Shown: positions 1 through 14,371, numbered from the stretch's first letter. The stretch is DNA of 64,000 nt from Hydractinia symbiolongicarpus (GCF_029227915.1 NC_079888.1:22796001-22860000), one strand, 5' to 3'. Notes: generated by a model from the letters alone, not told the origin. Made by a program: numbers and translations.

Positions 1-118
1 TCGTTTGCCGGCGATTAAACTTCTTTTATTCAGCGTCTCATCAAAAATGAAAAATTTTTTAAAAACTACAAGTCTTATGCGTTTTAGTAGTGTAAAAATA
101 ATTTAAAAAATCGTTCTG

Positions 119-3100
119 GAAATGAGTTTACTCACAGGGTACTTTCTTTGTATACTTTTGACTATACGGGCTGAGTCCAGGATTTACGGGAAATCGCAGG
201 TTTTCGTTTGCCGGCGATTAAACTTCTTTTATTCAGCGTCTCATCAAAAATGAAAACATTCTTGAAAACTACAAGTCTCATGCGTTTTAGTGGTGAAATA
301 ATAATTTAAAAAATCGTTTGGGAAATGAGTTTACTCCCTGGGTACTTTCTTTGTATACTTTTGACTATACGGGCCAAGCCCGGGATTTACGGGAAATCGT
401 GGGTTTTCGTTTGCCGGCGATTAAACTTCTTTTATTCAGCGTCTCATCAAAAATGAAAACAATTTCAAAAACTACAAGTCTTATGCGTTTTAGTGGTGAA
501 AAAATAATTTAAAAAATCGTTCTAGAAATGAGTTTACTCCCTGGGTACTTTCTTTGTATACTTTTAACTATACGGGCCGAGTCCGGGATTTAGGGAAATC
601 GCAGGTTTTCGTTTGCCGGCGATTAAACTGCTTTTATTCAGCGTCTCATCAAAAATGAAAACATTTTTGAAAACTACAAGTCTCATGCGTTTTAGTGGTG
701 AAAAAATAATTTAAAAAATCGTTCGGGAAATGAGTTTACTCCCTGGGTACTTTCTTTGTATACTTTTGACTATACGGGCCAAGCCGGGATTTACGGGAAA
801 TCGCGGGTTTTTGTTTGCCGGCGATTAAACTTCTTTTATTCAGCGTCTCATCAAAAATGAAAAAATTTTTAAAAACTACAAGTCTTATGCGTTTTAGTGG
901 TGAAAAAGTAATTTAAAAAATCGTTCTGGAAATGATTTTACTCATAGGGTACTTTCTTTGTATACATTCGACTATACGTGCCAAGCCCGGGATTTACGGG
1001 AAATCGCGGGTTTTCGTTTGCCGGCGATTAAACTGCTTTTATTCAGCGTCTCATCAAAAATGAAAACATTCTTGAAAACTACAAGTCTCATGCGTTTTAG
1101 TGGTGAAATAATAATTTAAAAAATCGTTTGGGAAATGAGTTTACTCCCTGGGTACTTTCTTTGTATACTTTTGACTATACGGGCCGAGTCCAGGATTTAC
1201 GGGAAATAGCAGGTTTTCGTTTGCCGGCGATTAAACTTCTTTTATTCAGCGTCTCATCAAAAATGAAAACATTTTTAAAAACTACAAGTCTCATGCGTTT
1301 TAGTGGTGAAAAAGTAATTTAAAAAATCGTTCGGGAAATGAGTTTACTCCCTGGGTACTTTCCTTGTATACTTTTGACTTTACGGGCCAAGCCCGGGATT
1401 TACGGGAAATCGTGGGTTTGCGTTTGCCGGCAATTAAACTTCTTTTATTCAGCGTCTCATCAAAAATGAAAACAATTTCAAAAACTACAAGTCTTATGCG
1501 TTGTAGTGGTGAAAAAATAATTTAAAAAATCGTTCTGGAAATGAGTTTACTCCCTGGGTACTTTCTTTGTATACTTTTGACTATACGAGCCGAGTCCGGG
1601 ATTTAGGGAAATCGCAGGTTTTCGTTTGCCGGCGATTAAACTGCTTTTATTCAGCGTCTTATCAAAAATGAAAACATTTTTGAAAACTACAAGTCTCATG
1701 CGTTTTAGTGGTGAAAAAATAATTTAAAAAATCGTTCGGGAAATGAGTTTACTCCCTGGGTACTTTCTTTGTATACTTTTGACTATACGGGCCAAGCCGG
1801 GATTTACGGGAAATCGCGGGTTTTTGTTTGCCGGCGATTAAACTTCTTTTATTCAGCGTCTCATCAAAAATGAAAAATTTTTAAAAACTACAAGTCTTAT
1901 GCGTTTTAGTGGTGAAAAAGTAATTTAAAAAATCGTTCTGGAAATGATTTTACTCATAGGGTACTTTCTTTGTATACATTCGACTATACGTGCCAAGACC
2001 GGGATTTACGGGAAATCGCGGGTTTTCGTTTGCCGGCGTTTAAACTGCTTTTATTCAGCGTCTCATCAAAAATGAAAACATTCTTGAAAACTACAAGTCT
2101 CATGCGTTTTAGTGGTGATATAATAATTTAAAATATCGTTTGGGAAATGAGTTTACTCCCTGGGTACTTTCTTTGTATACTTTTGACTATACGGGCCGAG
2201 TCCAGGATTTACGGGAAATAGCAGGTTTTCGTTTGCCGGCGATTAAACTTCTTTTATTCAGCGTCTCATCAAAAATGAAAACATTTTTAAAAACTACAAG
2301 TCTTATGCGTTTTAGTGGTGAAAAAGTAACTTAAAAAATCGTTCGGGAAATGAGTTTACTCCCTGGGTACTTTCCTTGTATACTTTTGACTATACGGGCC
2401 AAGCCCGGGATTTACGGGAAATCGTGGGTTTGCGTTTGCCGGCGATTAAACTTCTTTTATTCAGCGTCTCATCAAAAATGAAAACAATTTCAAAAACTAC
2501 AAGTCTTATGCGTTTTAGTGGTGAAAAAATAATTTAAAAAATCGTTCTGGAAATGAGTTTACTCCCTGGGTACTTTCTTTGTATACTTTTGACTATACGG
2601 GCCGAGTCCGGGATTTAGGGAAATCGCAGGTTTTCGTTTGCCGGCGATTAAACTGCTTTTATTCAGCGTCTTATCAAAAATGAAAACATTTTTGAAAACT
2701 ACAAGTCTCATGCGTTTTAGTGGTGAAAAAATAATTTAAAAAATCGTTCGGGAAATGAGTTTACTCCCTGGGTACTTTCTTTGTATACTTTTGACTATAC
2801 GGGCCAAGCCGGGATTTACGGGAAATCGCGGTTTTTGTTTGCCGGCGATTAAACTTCTTTTATTCAGCGTCTCATCAAAAATAAAAAAAAATTTTAAAAA
2901 CTACAAGTCTTATGCGTTTTAGTGGTGAAAAAGTAATTTAAAAAATTGTTCTGGAAATGATTTTACTCATAGGGTACTTTCTTTGTATACATTCGACTAT
3001 ACGTGCCAAGCCCGGGATTTACGGGAAATCGCGGATTTTTGTTTGCCGGCGATTAAACTTCTTTTATTCAGCGTCCCATCAAATATGAAAATATTTTTGA

Positions 3101-3150
3101 AAACTACAAGTCTCATGCGTTTAGTGGTAAAAAAATAATATAAAAAATCC
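119..3150 (+). repeat. 5-monomer HOR (about 1013 bp), three copies
   Basis: Monomers recur in a fixed order with a 1012-1013 bp period. A TTTGGG-headed monomer is followed by one with TTTCCTTG and a CAATTTC tail, then one with a single-base loss giving GATTTAGGG and a TTATC variant, then one with the shortened GCCAAGCCGGG, then one with GATTTTACTCATAGGG and CATTCGAC. The full order is clear from 1131 and again from 2143; the preceding copy (119-1130) has a slightly different first pair. The same HOR returns at 8.0-10, 14.7-18.5 and 19.5-20.8 kb. Confidence 0.85.
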
Positions 3151-6100
3151 TTCGGGAAATGAGTTTACTCCCTGGGTACTTTCTTTGTATACTTTTGACT
3201 ATACGGGCCAAGCCCGGGATTTACGGGAAATCGCGGGTTTTCGTTTGCAGGCGATTAAACTTCTTTTATTCAGCGTCTCATCAAAAATGAAAACATTTTT
3301 AAAAACTACAAGTCTCATGCGTTTTAGTGGTGAAAAAATAATTTAAAAAATCGTTCGGGAAATGAGTTTACTCCCTGGGTACTTTCTTTGTATACTTTTG
3401 ACTATACGGGCCAAGCCGGGATTTACGGGAAATCGCGGTTTTTGTTTGCCGGCGATTAAACTTCTTTTATTCAGCGTCTCATCAAAAATAAAAAAAAATT
3501 TTAAAAACTACAAGTCTTATGCGTTTTAGTGGTGAAAAAGTAATTTAAAAAATTGTTCTGGAAATGATTTTACTCATAGGGTACTTTCTTTGTATACATT
3601 CGACTATACGTGCCAAGCCCGGGATTTACGGGAAATCGCGGATTTTTGTTTGCCGGCGATTAAACTTCTTTTATTCAGCGTCCCATCAAATATGAAAATA
3701 TTTTTGAAAACTACAAGTCTCATGCGTTTAGTGGTAAAAAAATAATATAAAAAATCCTTCGGGAAATGAGTTTACTCCCTGGGTACTTTCTTTGTATACT
3801 TTTGACTATACGGGCCAAGCCCGGGATTTACGGGAAATCGCGGGTTTTCGTTTGCAGGCGATTAAACTTCTTTTATTCAGCGTCTCATCAAAAATGAAAA
3901 CATTTTTAAAAACTACAAGTCTCATGCGTTTTAGTGGTGAAAAAGTAATTTAAAAAATCGTTCGGGAAATCAGTTTACTCCCTGGGTACTTTCTTTGTAT
4001 ACTTTTGACTATACGGGCCAAGCCCGGGATTTACGGAAAAACGCGGGTTTTCGTTTGCCGGCGATTAAACTTCTTTTATTCAGCGTCTCATCAAAAATAA
4101 AAAAAAATTTTAAAAACTACAAGTCTTATGCGTTTTAGTGGTGAAAAAGTAATTTAAAAAATTGTTCTGGAAATGATTTTACTCATAGGGTACTTTCTTT
4201 GTATACATTCGACTATACGTGCCAAGCCCGGGATTTACGGGAAATCGCGGATTTTTGTTTGCCGGCGATTAAACTTCTTTTATTCAGCGTCCCATCAAAT
4301 ATGAAAATATTTTTGAAAACTACAAGTCTCATGCGTTTAGTGGTAAAAAAATAATATAAAAAATCCTTCGGGAAATGAGTTTACTCCCTGGGTACTTTCT
4401 TTGTATACTTTTGACTATACGGGCCAAGCCCGGGATTTACGGGAAATCGCGGGTTTTCGTTTGCAGGCGATTAAACTTCTTTTATTCAGCGTCTCATCAA
4501 AAATGAAAACATTTTTAAAAACTACAAGTCTCATGCGTTTTAGTGGTGAAAAAGTAATTTAAAAAATCGTTCGGGAAATCAGTTTACTCCCTGGGTACTT
4601 TCTTTGTATACTTTTGACTATACGGGCCAAGCCCGGGATTTACGGAAAAACGCGGGTTTTCGTTTGCCGGCGATTAAACTTCTTTTATTCAGCGTCTCAT
4701 CAAAAATGAAAACATTTTTCAAAACTACAAGTCTCATGCGTTTTAGTGGTGAAAAAATAATTTAAAAAATCGTTCGGGAAATGAGTTTACTCCCTGGGTA
4801 CTTTCTTTGTATACTTTTGACTATACGGGCCAAGCCCGGGATTTACGGGAAATCGCGGGTTTTCGTTTGCAGGCGATTAAACTTCTTTTATTCAGCGTCT
4901 CATCAAAAATGAAAACATTTTTAAAAACTACAAGTCTCATGCGTTTTAGTGGTGAAAAAGTAATTTAAAAAATCGTTCGGGAAATCAGTTTACTCCCTGG
5001 GTACTTTCTTTGTATACTTTTGACTATACGGGCCAAGCCCGGGATTTACGGAAAAACGCGGGTTTTCGTTTGCCGGCGATTAAACTTCTTTTATTCAGCG
5101 TCTCATCAAAAATGAAAACATTTTTCAAAACTACAAGTCTCATGCGTTTTAGTGGTGAAAAAATAATTTAAAAAATCGTTCGGGAAATGAGTTTACTCCC
5201 TGGGTACTTTCTTTGTATACTTTTGACTATACGGGCTGAGTCCGGGATTTACGGGAAATCGCGGATTTTCGTTTGCCGGCGATTAAACTTCTTTTATCCA
5301 GCGTCCCATCAAATATGAAAATATTTTTGAAAACTACAAGTCTCATGCGTTTAGTGGTAAAAAAATAATATAAAAAATCGTTCGGGAAATGAGTTTACTC
5401 CCTGGGTACTTTCTTTGTATACTTTTGACTATACGGGCCAAGCCCGGGATTTACGGGAAATCGCGGGTTTTCGTTTGCAGGCGATTAAACTTCTTTTATT
5501 CAGCGTCTCATCAAAAATGAAAACATTTTTAAAAACTACAAGTCTCATGCGTTTTAGTGGTGAAAAAGTAATTTAAAAAATCGTTCGGGAAATCAGTTTA
5601 CTCCCTGGGTACTTTCTTTGTATACTTTTGACTATACGGGCCAAGCCCGGGATTTACGGAAAAACGCGGGTTTTCGTTTGCCGGCGATTAAACTTCTTTT
5701 ATTCAGCGTCTCATCAAAAATAAAAAAAAATTTTAAAAACTACAAGTCTTATGCGTTTTAGTGGTGAAAAAGTAATTTAAAAAATTGTTCTGGAAATGAT
5801 TTTACTCATAGGGTACTTTCTTTGTATACATTCGACTATACGTGCCAAGCCCGGGATTTACGGGAAATCGCGGATTTTTGTTTGCCGGCGATTAAACTTC
5901 TTTTATTCAGCGTCCCATCAAATATGAAAATATTTTTGAAAACTACAAGTCTCATGCGTTTAGTGGTAAAAAAATAATATAAAAAATCCTTCGGGAAATG
6001 AGTTTACTCCCTGGGTACTTTCTTTGTATACTTTTGACTATACGGGCCAAGCCCGGGATTTACGGGAAATCGCGGGTTTTCGTTTGCAGGCGATTAAACT

Positions 6101-7052
6101 TCTTTTATTCAGCGTCTCATCAAAAATGAAAACATTTTTAAAAACTACAAGTCTCATGCGTTTTAGTGGTGAAAAAGTAATTTAAAAAATCGTTCGGGAA
6201 ATCAGTTTACTCCCTGGGTACTTTCTTTGTATACTTTTGACTATACGGGCCAAGCCCGGGATTTACGGAAAAACGCGGGTTTTCGTTTGCCGGCGATTAA
6301 ACTTCTTTTATTCAGCGTCTCATCAAAAATGAAAACATTTTTCAAAACTACAAGTCTCATGCGTTTTAGTGGTGAAAAAATAATTTAAAAAATCGTTCGG
6401 GAAATGAGTTTACTCCCTGGGTACTTTCTTTGTATACTTTTGACTATACGGGCCAAGCCCGGGATTTACGGGAAATCGCGGGTTTTCGTTTGCAGGCGAT
6501 TAAACTTCTTTTATTCAGCGTCTCATCAAAAATGAAAACATTTTTAAAAACTACAAGTCTCATGCGTTTTAGTGGTGAAAAAGTAATTTAAAAAATCGTT
6601 CGGGAAATCAGTTTACTCCCTGGGTACTTTCTTTGTATACTTTTGACTATACGGGCCAAGCCCGGGATTTACGGAAAAACGCGGGTTTTCGTTTGCCGGC
6701 GATTAAACTTCTTTTATTCAGCGTCTCATCAAAAATGAAAACATTTTTCAAAACTACAAGTCTCATGCGTTTTAGTGGTGAAAAAATAATTTAAAAAATC
6801 GTTCGGGAAATGAGTTTACTCCCTGGGTACTTTCTTTGTATACTTTTGACTATACGGGCTGAGTCCGGGATTTACGGGAAATCGCGGATTTTCGTTTGCC
6901 GGCGATTAAACTTCTTTTATCCAGCGTCCCATCAAATATGAAAATATTTTTGAAAACTACAAGTCTCATGCGTTTAGTGGTAAAAAAATAATATAAAAAA
7001 TCGTTCGGGAAATGAGTTTACTCCCTGGGTACTTTCTTTGTATACTTTTGAC
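2752..7052 (+). repeat. 3-monomer HORs inside an 8-monomer tandem duplication
   Basis: A 608-bp, 3-monomer cycle is marked by an A-rich ATAAAAAAAA variant (near 2880, 3487, 4095, 5718) and by a GCAGGCG variant (3245, 3853, 4462, 5474, 6085). Superimposed is a 1623-bp repeat of 8 monomers: the rare TTATCCAGCG variant at about 5294 recurs at about 6917, and GCAGGCG at 3853, 4462 and 4867 recurs at 5474, 6085 and 6491. This is a local expansion; the related block near 9.77-11.1 kb is 14 monomers shorter. Confidence 0.85.
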
Positions 7053-7429
7053 TATGCGGCCAAGCCCGGGATTTACGTGAAATCGCGGGTTTTCGTTTGC
7101 CGGCGATTAAACATCTTTTATTCAGCGTCTCATCAAAAATGAAAACATTTTTAAAAACTACAAGTCTTATGCGTTTTAGTGGTGAAAAAATAATTTAAAA
7201 AATCGTTCTGGAAATGAGTTTACTCCCTGGGTACTTTCTTTGTATACTTTTGACTATACGGGCCGAGTCCGGGATTTAGGGAAATCGCAGGTTTTCGTTT
7301 GCCGGCGATTAAACTGCTTTTATTCAGCGTCTCATCAAAAATGAAAACATTTTTGAAAACTACAAGTCTCATGCGTTTAGTGGTAAAAAAATAATATAAA
7401 AAATCGTTCGGGAAATGAGTTTACTCACT

Positions 7430-10400
7430 GGTACTTTCTTTGTATACTTTTGACTATACGGGCCGAGTCCGGGATTTAGGGAAATCGCAGGTTTTCGTTT
7501 GCCGGCGATTAAACTGCTTTTATTCAGCGTCTCATCAAAAATGAAAACATTTTTGAAAACTACAAGTCTCATGCGTTTTAGTGGTGAAAAAATAATTTAA
7601 AAAATCGTTCGGCAAATGAGTTTACTCCCTGGGTACTTTCTTTGTATACTTTTGACTATACGGGCCAAGCCGGGATTTACGGGAAATCGCGGGTTTTTGT
7701 TTGCCGGCGATTAAACTTCTTTTATTCAGCGTCTCATCAAAAATGAAAAAATTTTTAAAAACTACAAGTCTTATGCGTTTTAGTGGTGAAAAAGTAATTT
7801 AAAAAATCGTTCTGGAAATGATTTTACTCATAGGGTACTTTCTTTGTATACATTCGACTATACGTGCCAAGCCCGGGATTTACGGGAAATCGCGGGTTTT
7901 CGTTTGCCGGCGATTAAACTGCTTTTATTCAGCGTCTCATCAAAAATGAAAACATTCTTGAAAACTACAAGTCTCATGCGTTTTAGTGGTGAAATAATAA
8001 TTTAAAAAATCGTTTGGGAAATGAGTTTACTCCCTGGGTACTTTCTTTGTATACTTTTGACTATACGGGCCGAGTCCAGGATTTACGGGAAATAGCAGGT
8101 TTTCGTTTGCCGGCGATTAAACTTCTTTTATTCAGCGTCTCATCAAAAATGAAAACATTTTTAAAAACTACAAGTCTCATGCGTTTTAGTGGTGAAAAAG
8201 TAATTTAAAAAATCGTTCGGGAAATGAGTTTACTCCCTGGGTACTTTCCTTGTATACTTTTGACTTTACGGGCCAAGCCCGGGATTTACGGGAAATCGTG
8301 GGTTTGCGTTTGCCGGCAATTAAACTTCTTTTATTCAGCGTCTCATCAAAAATGAAAACAATTTCAAAAACTACAAGTCTTATGCGTTTTAGTGGTGAAA
8401 AAATAATTTAAAAAATCGTTCTGGAAATGAGTTTACTCCCTGGGTACTTTCTTTGTATACTTTTGACTATACGAGCCGAGTCCGGGATTTAGGGAAATCG
8501 CAGGTTTTCGTTTGCCGGCGATTAAACTGCTTTTATTCAGCGTCTTATCAAAAATGAAAACATTTTTGAAAACTGCAAGTCTCATGCGTTTTAGTGGTGA
8601 AAAAATAATTTAAAAAATCGTTCGGGAAATGAGTTTACTCCCTGGGTACTTTCTTTGTATACTTTTGACTATACGGGCCAAGCCGGGATTTACGGGAAAT
8701 CGCGGGTTTTTGTTTGCCGGCGATTAAACTTCTTTTATTCAGCGTCTCATCAAAAATGAAAAAATTTTTAAAAACTACAAGTCTTATGCGTTTTAGTGGT
8801 GAAAAAGTAATTTAAAAAATCGTTCTGGAAATGATTTTACTCATAGGGTACTTTCTTTGTATACATTCGACTATACGTGCCAAGACCGGGATTTACGGGA
8901 AATCGCGGGTTTTCGTTTGCCGGCGTTTAAACTGCTTTTATTCAGCGTCTCATCAAAAATGAAAACATTCTTGAAAACTACAAGTCTCATGCGTTTTAGT
9001 GGTGATATAATAATTTAAAATATCGTTTGGGAAATGAGTTTACTCCCTGGGTACTTTCTTTGTATACTTTTGACTATACGGGCCGAGTCCAGGATTTACG
9101 GGAAATAGCAGGTTTTCGTTTGCCGGCGATTAAACTTCTTTTATTCAGCGTCTCATCAAAAATGAAAACATTTTTAAAAACTACAAGTCTTATGCGTTTT
9201 AGTGGTGAAAAAGTAACTTAAAAAATCGTTCGGGAAATGAGTTTACTCCCTGGGTACTTTCCTTGTATACTTTTGACTATACGGGCCAAGCCCGGGATTT
9301 ACGGGAAATCGTGGGTTTGCGTTTGCCGGCGATTAAACTTCTTTTATTCAGCGTCTCATCAAAAATGAAAACAATTTCAAAAACTACAAGTCTTATGCGT
9401 TTTAGTGGTGAAAAAATAATTTAAAAAATCGTTCTGGAAATGAGTTTACTCCCTGGGTACTTTCTTTGTATACTTTTGACTATACGGGCCGAGTCCGGGA
9501 TTTAGGGAAATCGCAGGTTTTCGTTTGCCGGCGATTAAACTGCTTTTATTCAGCGTCTTATCAAAAATGAAAACATTTTTGAAAACTACAAGTCTCATGC
9601 GTTTTAGTGGTGAAAAAATAATTTAAAAAATCGTTCGGGAAATGAGTTTACTCCCTGGGTACTTTCTTTGTATACTTTTGACTATACGGGCCAAGCCGGG
9701 ATTTACGGGAAATCGCGGTTTTTGTTTGCCGGCGATTAAACTTCTTTTATTCAGCGTCTCATCAAAAATAAAAAAAAATTTTAAAAACTACAAGTCTTAT
9801 GCGTTTTAGTGGTGAAAAAGTAATTTAAAAAATTGTTCTGGAAATGATTTTACTCATAGGGTACTTTCTTTGTATACATTCGACTATACGTGCCAAGCCC
9901 GGGATTTACGGGAAATCGCGGATTTTTGTTTGCCGGCGATTAAACTTCTTTTATTCAGCGTCCCATCAAATATGAAAATATTTTTGAAAACTACAAGTCT
10001 CATGCGTTTAGTGGTAAAAAAATAATATAAAAAATCCTTCGGGAAATGAGTTTACTCCCTGGGTACTTTCTTTGTATACTTTTGACTATACGGGCCAAGC
10101 CCGGGATTTACGGGAAATCGCGGGTTTTCGTTTGCAGGCGATTAAACTTCTTTTATTCAGCGTCTCATCAAAAATGAAAACATTTTTAAAAACTACAAGT
10201 CTCATGCGTTTTAGTGGTGAAAAAATAATTTAAAAAATCGTTCGGGAAATGAGTTTACTCCCTGGGTACTTTCTTTGTATACTTTTGACTATACGGGCCA
10301 AGCCGGGATTTACGGGAAATCGCGGTTTTTGTTTGCCGGCGATTAAACTTCTTTTATTCAGCGTCTCATCAAAAATAAAAAAAAATTTTAAAAACTACAA

Positions 10401-11300
10401 GTCTTATGCGTTTTAGTGGTGAAAAAGTAATTTAAAAAATTGTTCTGGAAATGATTTTACTCATAGGGTACTTTCTTTGTATACATTCGACTATACGTGC
10501 CAAGCCCGGGATTTACGGGAAATCGCGGATTTTTGTTTGCCGGCGATTAAACTTCTTTTATTCAGCGTCCCATCAAATATGAAAATATTTTTGAAAACTA
10601 CAAGTCTCATGCGTTTAGTGGTAAAAAAATAATATAAAAAATCCTTCGGGAAATGAGTTTACTCCCTGGGTACTTTCTTTGTATACTTTTGACTATACGG
10701 GCCAAGCCCGGGATTTACGGGAAATCGCGGGTTTTCGTTTGCCGGCGATTAAACTTCTTTTATTCAGCGTCTCATCAAAAATGAAAACATTTTTCAAAAC
10801 TACAAGTCTCATGCGTTTTAGTGGTGAAAAAATAATTTAAAAAATCGTTCGGGAAATGAGTTTACTCCCTGGGTACTTTCTTTGTATACTTTTGACTATA
10901 CGGGCTGAGTCCGGGATTTACGGGAAATCGCGGATTTTCGTTTGCCGGCGATTAAACTTCTTTTATCCAGCGTCCCATCAAATATGAAAATATTTTTGAA
11001 AACTACAAGTCTCATGCGTTTAGTGGTAAAAAAATAATATAAAAAATCGTTCGGGAAATGAGTTTACTCCCTGGGTACTTTCTTTGTATACTTTTGACTA
11101 TGCGGCCAAGCCCGGGATTTACGTGAAATCGCGGGTTTTCGTTTGCCGGCGATTAAACATCTTTTATTCAGCGTCTCATCAAAAATGAAAACATTTTTAA
11201 AAACTACAAGTCTTATGCGTTTTAGTGGTGAAAAAATAATTTTAAAAATCGTTCTGGAAATGAGTTTACTCCCTGGGTACTTTCTTTGTATACTTTTGAC
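7430..11300 (+). repeat. Second copy of the 0.54-7.25 kb block
   Basis: Bases 735-2880 match 7621-9768 at an offset of 6886-6890 bp (34 monomers), including private variants such as GTGATATAATAATT and AAAATATCG. After that the copies differ in length: the rare ACTATGCGGCC / ACGTGAAATCG / AAACATC monomer lies at 7053 in one and 11097 in the other, an offset of only 4044. The second copy therefore lacks 14 monomers of the internal 3/8-monomer expansion, or the first gained them. Confidence 0.85.
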
Positions 11301-14300
11301 TATACGGGCCGAGTCCGGGATTTAGGGAAATCGCAGGTTTTCGTTTGCCGGCGATTAAACTGCTTTTATTCAGCGTCTCATCAAAAATGAAAACATTTTT
11401 GAAAACTACAAGTCTCATGCGTTTTAGTGGTGAAAAAATAATTTAAAAAATCATTCGGGAAATGAGTTTACTCCCTGGGTAGTTTCTTTGTATACTTTTG
11501 ACTATACGGGCCAAGCCGGGATTTACGGGAAATCCCGGGTTTTCGTTTGCCGGCGATTAAACTTCTTTTATTCAGCGTCCCATCAAATATGAAAATATTT
11601 TTGAAAACTACAAGTCTCATGCGTTTAGTGGTAAAAAAATAATATAAAAAATCGTTCGGGAAATGAGTTTACTCACTGGTACTTTCTTTGTTTACTTTTG
11701 ACTATACGGGCCAAGCCCGGGATTTAAGGGAAATCGCGGGTTTTCGTTTGCCGGCGATTAAACTTCTTTTATTCAGCGTCTCATCAAAAATGAAAACATT
11801 TTTGAAAACTACAAGTCTCATGCGTTTTAGTGGTGAAAAAATAATTTAAAAAATCGTTCGGGAAATGAGTTTACTCCCTGGGTACTTTCCTTGTATACTT
11901 TTGACTATACGGGCCAAGCCGGGATTTACGGGAAATCGCGGGTTTTCGTTTGCCGGCGATTAAACTTCTTTTATTCAGCGTCTCATCAAAAATGAAAACA
12001 TTTTTAAAAACTACAAGTCTTATGCGTTTTAGTGGTGAAAAAATAATCTAAAAAATCGTTCTGGAAATGAGTTTACTCACAGGGTACTTTCTTTGTATAC
12101 ATTCGACTATACGTGCCAAGCCCGGGATTTACGGGAAATCGCGGGTTTTCGTTTGCCGGCGATTAAACTTCTTTTATTCAGCGTCCCATCAAGTATGAAA
12201 ATATTTTTGAAAACTACAAGTCTCATGCGTTTAGTGGTAAAAAAATAATATAAAAAATCGTTCGGGAAATGAGTTTACTCCCTGAGTACTTTCTTTGTAT
12301 ACTTTTGACTATACGGGCCGAGTCCGGGATTTAGGGAAATTGCAGGTTTTCGTTTGCCGGTGATTAAACTGCTTTTATTCAGCGTCTCATCAAAAATGAA
12401 AACATTTTTGAAAACTACAAGTCTCATGCGTTTTAGTGGTGAAAAAATAATTTAAAAAATCGTTCGGGAAATGAGTTTACTCCCTGGGTAGTTTCTTTGT
12501 ATATTTTTGACTATACGGGCCAAGCCGGGATTTACGGAAAATCGCGGGTTTTCGTTTGCCGGCGATTAAACTTCTTTTATTCAGCGTCCCATCAAATATG
12601 AAAATATTTTTGAAAACTACAAGTCTCATGCGTTTAGTGGTAAAAAAATAATATAAAAAATCGTTCGGGAAATGAGTTTACTCACTGGGTACTTTCTTTG
12701 TATACTTTTGACTATACGGGCCAAGCCCGGGATTTAAGGGAAATCGCGGGTTTTCGGTTGCCGGCGATTAAACTTCTTTTATTCAGCGTCTCATCAAAAA
12801 TGAAAACATTTTTGAAAACTACAAGTCTCATGCGTTTTAGTGGTGAAAAAATAATATAAAAAATCGTTCGGGAAATGAGTTTACTCGCTGGGTAGTTTCT
12901 TTGTATACTTTTGACTATACGGGCCAAGCCGGGATTTACGGGAAATCGCGGGTTTTCGTTTGCCGGCGATTGAACTTCTTTTATTCAGCGTCCCATCAAA
13001 TATGAAAATATTTTTGAAAACTACAAGTCTCATGCGTTTAGTGGTAAAAAAATAATATAAAAAATCGTTCGGGAAATGAGTTTACTCACTGGGTACTTTC
13101 TTTGTATACTTTTGACTATACGGGCCGAGTCCGGGATTTAGGGAAATCGCAGGTTTTCGTTTGCCGGCGATTAAACTGCTTTTATTCAGCGTCTCATCAA
13201 AAATGAAAACATTTTTGAAAACTACAAGTCTCATGCGTTTTAGTGGTGAAAAAATAATTTAAAAAATCGTTCGGGAAATGAGTTTACTCACAGGGTACTT
13301 TCTTTGTATACATTCGACTATACGTGCCAAGCCCGGGATTTACGGGAAATCGCGGGTTTTCCTTTGCCGGCGATTAAACTTCTTTTATTCAGCGTCTCAT
13401 CAAAAATGAAAACATTTTTAAAAACTACAAGTCTCATGCGTTTTAGTGGTGAAAAAATAATTTAAAAAATCGTTCGGGAAATGAGTTTACTCCCTGGGTA
13501 CTTTCTTTGTATACTCTTGACTATACGGGCCAAGCCGGGATTTACGGAAAATCGCGGGTTTTCGTTTACCGGCGATTAAACTTCTTTTATTCAGCGTCTC
13601 ATCAAAAATGAAAACATTTTTAAAAACTACAAGTCTTATGCGTTTTAGTGGTGAAAAAATAATTTAAAAAATCGTTCTGGAAATGAGTTTACTCACAGGG
13701 TACTTTCTTTGTATACATTCGACTATACGGGCCAAGCCCGGGATTTACGGGAAATCGCGGGTTTTCGTTTTCCGGCGATTAAACCTCTTTCATTAAGCGT
13801 CTCATCAAAAATGAAAACATTTTTAAAAACTACAAGTCTCATGCGTTTTAGTGGTGAAAAAAAAATTTAAAAAATCGTTCGGGAAATGAGTTTACTACCT
13901 GGGTACTTTCTTTGTATACATTTGACTATACGGGCCAAGCCCCGGATTTACGGGAAAACGCGGGATTTTGTTTGCCGGCGATTAAACCTCTTTCATTAAG
14001 CGTCTTATCAAAAATGAAAACATTTTTGAAAACTACAAGTCTCATGCGTTTTAGTGGTGAAAAAAAAAATTAAAAAATCGTTCTGGAAATGAGTTTACTC
14101 CCTGGGTACCTTCTTTGTATACTTTTGACTATACGGGCCGAGTCCGGGATTTAGGAAAATCGCAGGTTTTCGTTTGCCGGCGATTAAACTGCTTTTATTC
14201 AGCGTCTCATCAAAAATGAAAACATTTTTGAAAACTACAAGTCTCATGCGTTTTAGTGGTGAAAAAATAATTTAAAAAATCGTTCGGGAAATGAGTTTAC

Positions 14301-14371
14301 TCCCTGGGTACTTTCTTTGTATACTTTTGACTATACGGGCCAAGCCGGGATTTACGGGAAATCGCGGGTTT
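11301..14371 (+). repeat. Mixed monomers, with CCCATCAAATATG and CATTAAG classes
   Basis: A less regular stretch of about 15 monomers. The CCCATCAAATATG class (linked to GCGTTTAGTGGTAAAA and ATAATATAAA) occurs near 11580, 12185, 12590 and 12990, at 2- or 3-monomer spacing. Two monomers near 13770 and 13990 carry the distinctive CCTCTTTCATTAAGCG segment, the first appearance of that class in the window. I see no longer HOR here. Confidence 0.7.

Noticed and set aside
318-512. A 64-codon open frame that recurs with nearly the same translation in dozens of monomers on the strand of the array (for example 1128-1322, 16309-16503, 47093-47287)
   Set aside because: The copies I checked start at TTG, not ATG, and exist mainly where TTCGGG has become TTTGGG. 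The unit is 203 bp, so the frame shifts by two bases per monomer and no long reading frame can form. Common classes carry a one-base loss (GATTTAGGG or GCCAAGCCGGG) that breaks it. The similarity of the translations only reflects repeat identity.
7369-7400. Yeast-type replication origin core in the AT-rich tail (TTTTATATTAT on the reverse strand of CCCATC-class monomers)
   Set aside because: Ten of eleven positions fit the budding-yeast consensus, but such matches are common in A/T-rich DNA and the organism is unknown.
12712-12927. Open frames of 65-71 codons on the strand opposite to the array (also 7369-7572, 27820-28017, 32682-32879, 38549-38746)
   Set aside because: These are antisense readings of the same monomers, present only in certain indel classes, and they recur only because the DNA recurs.
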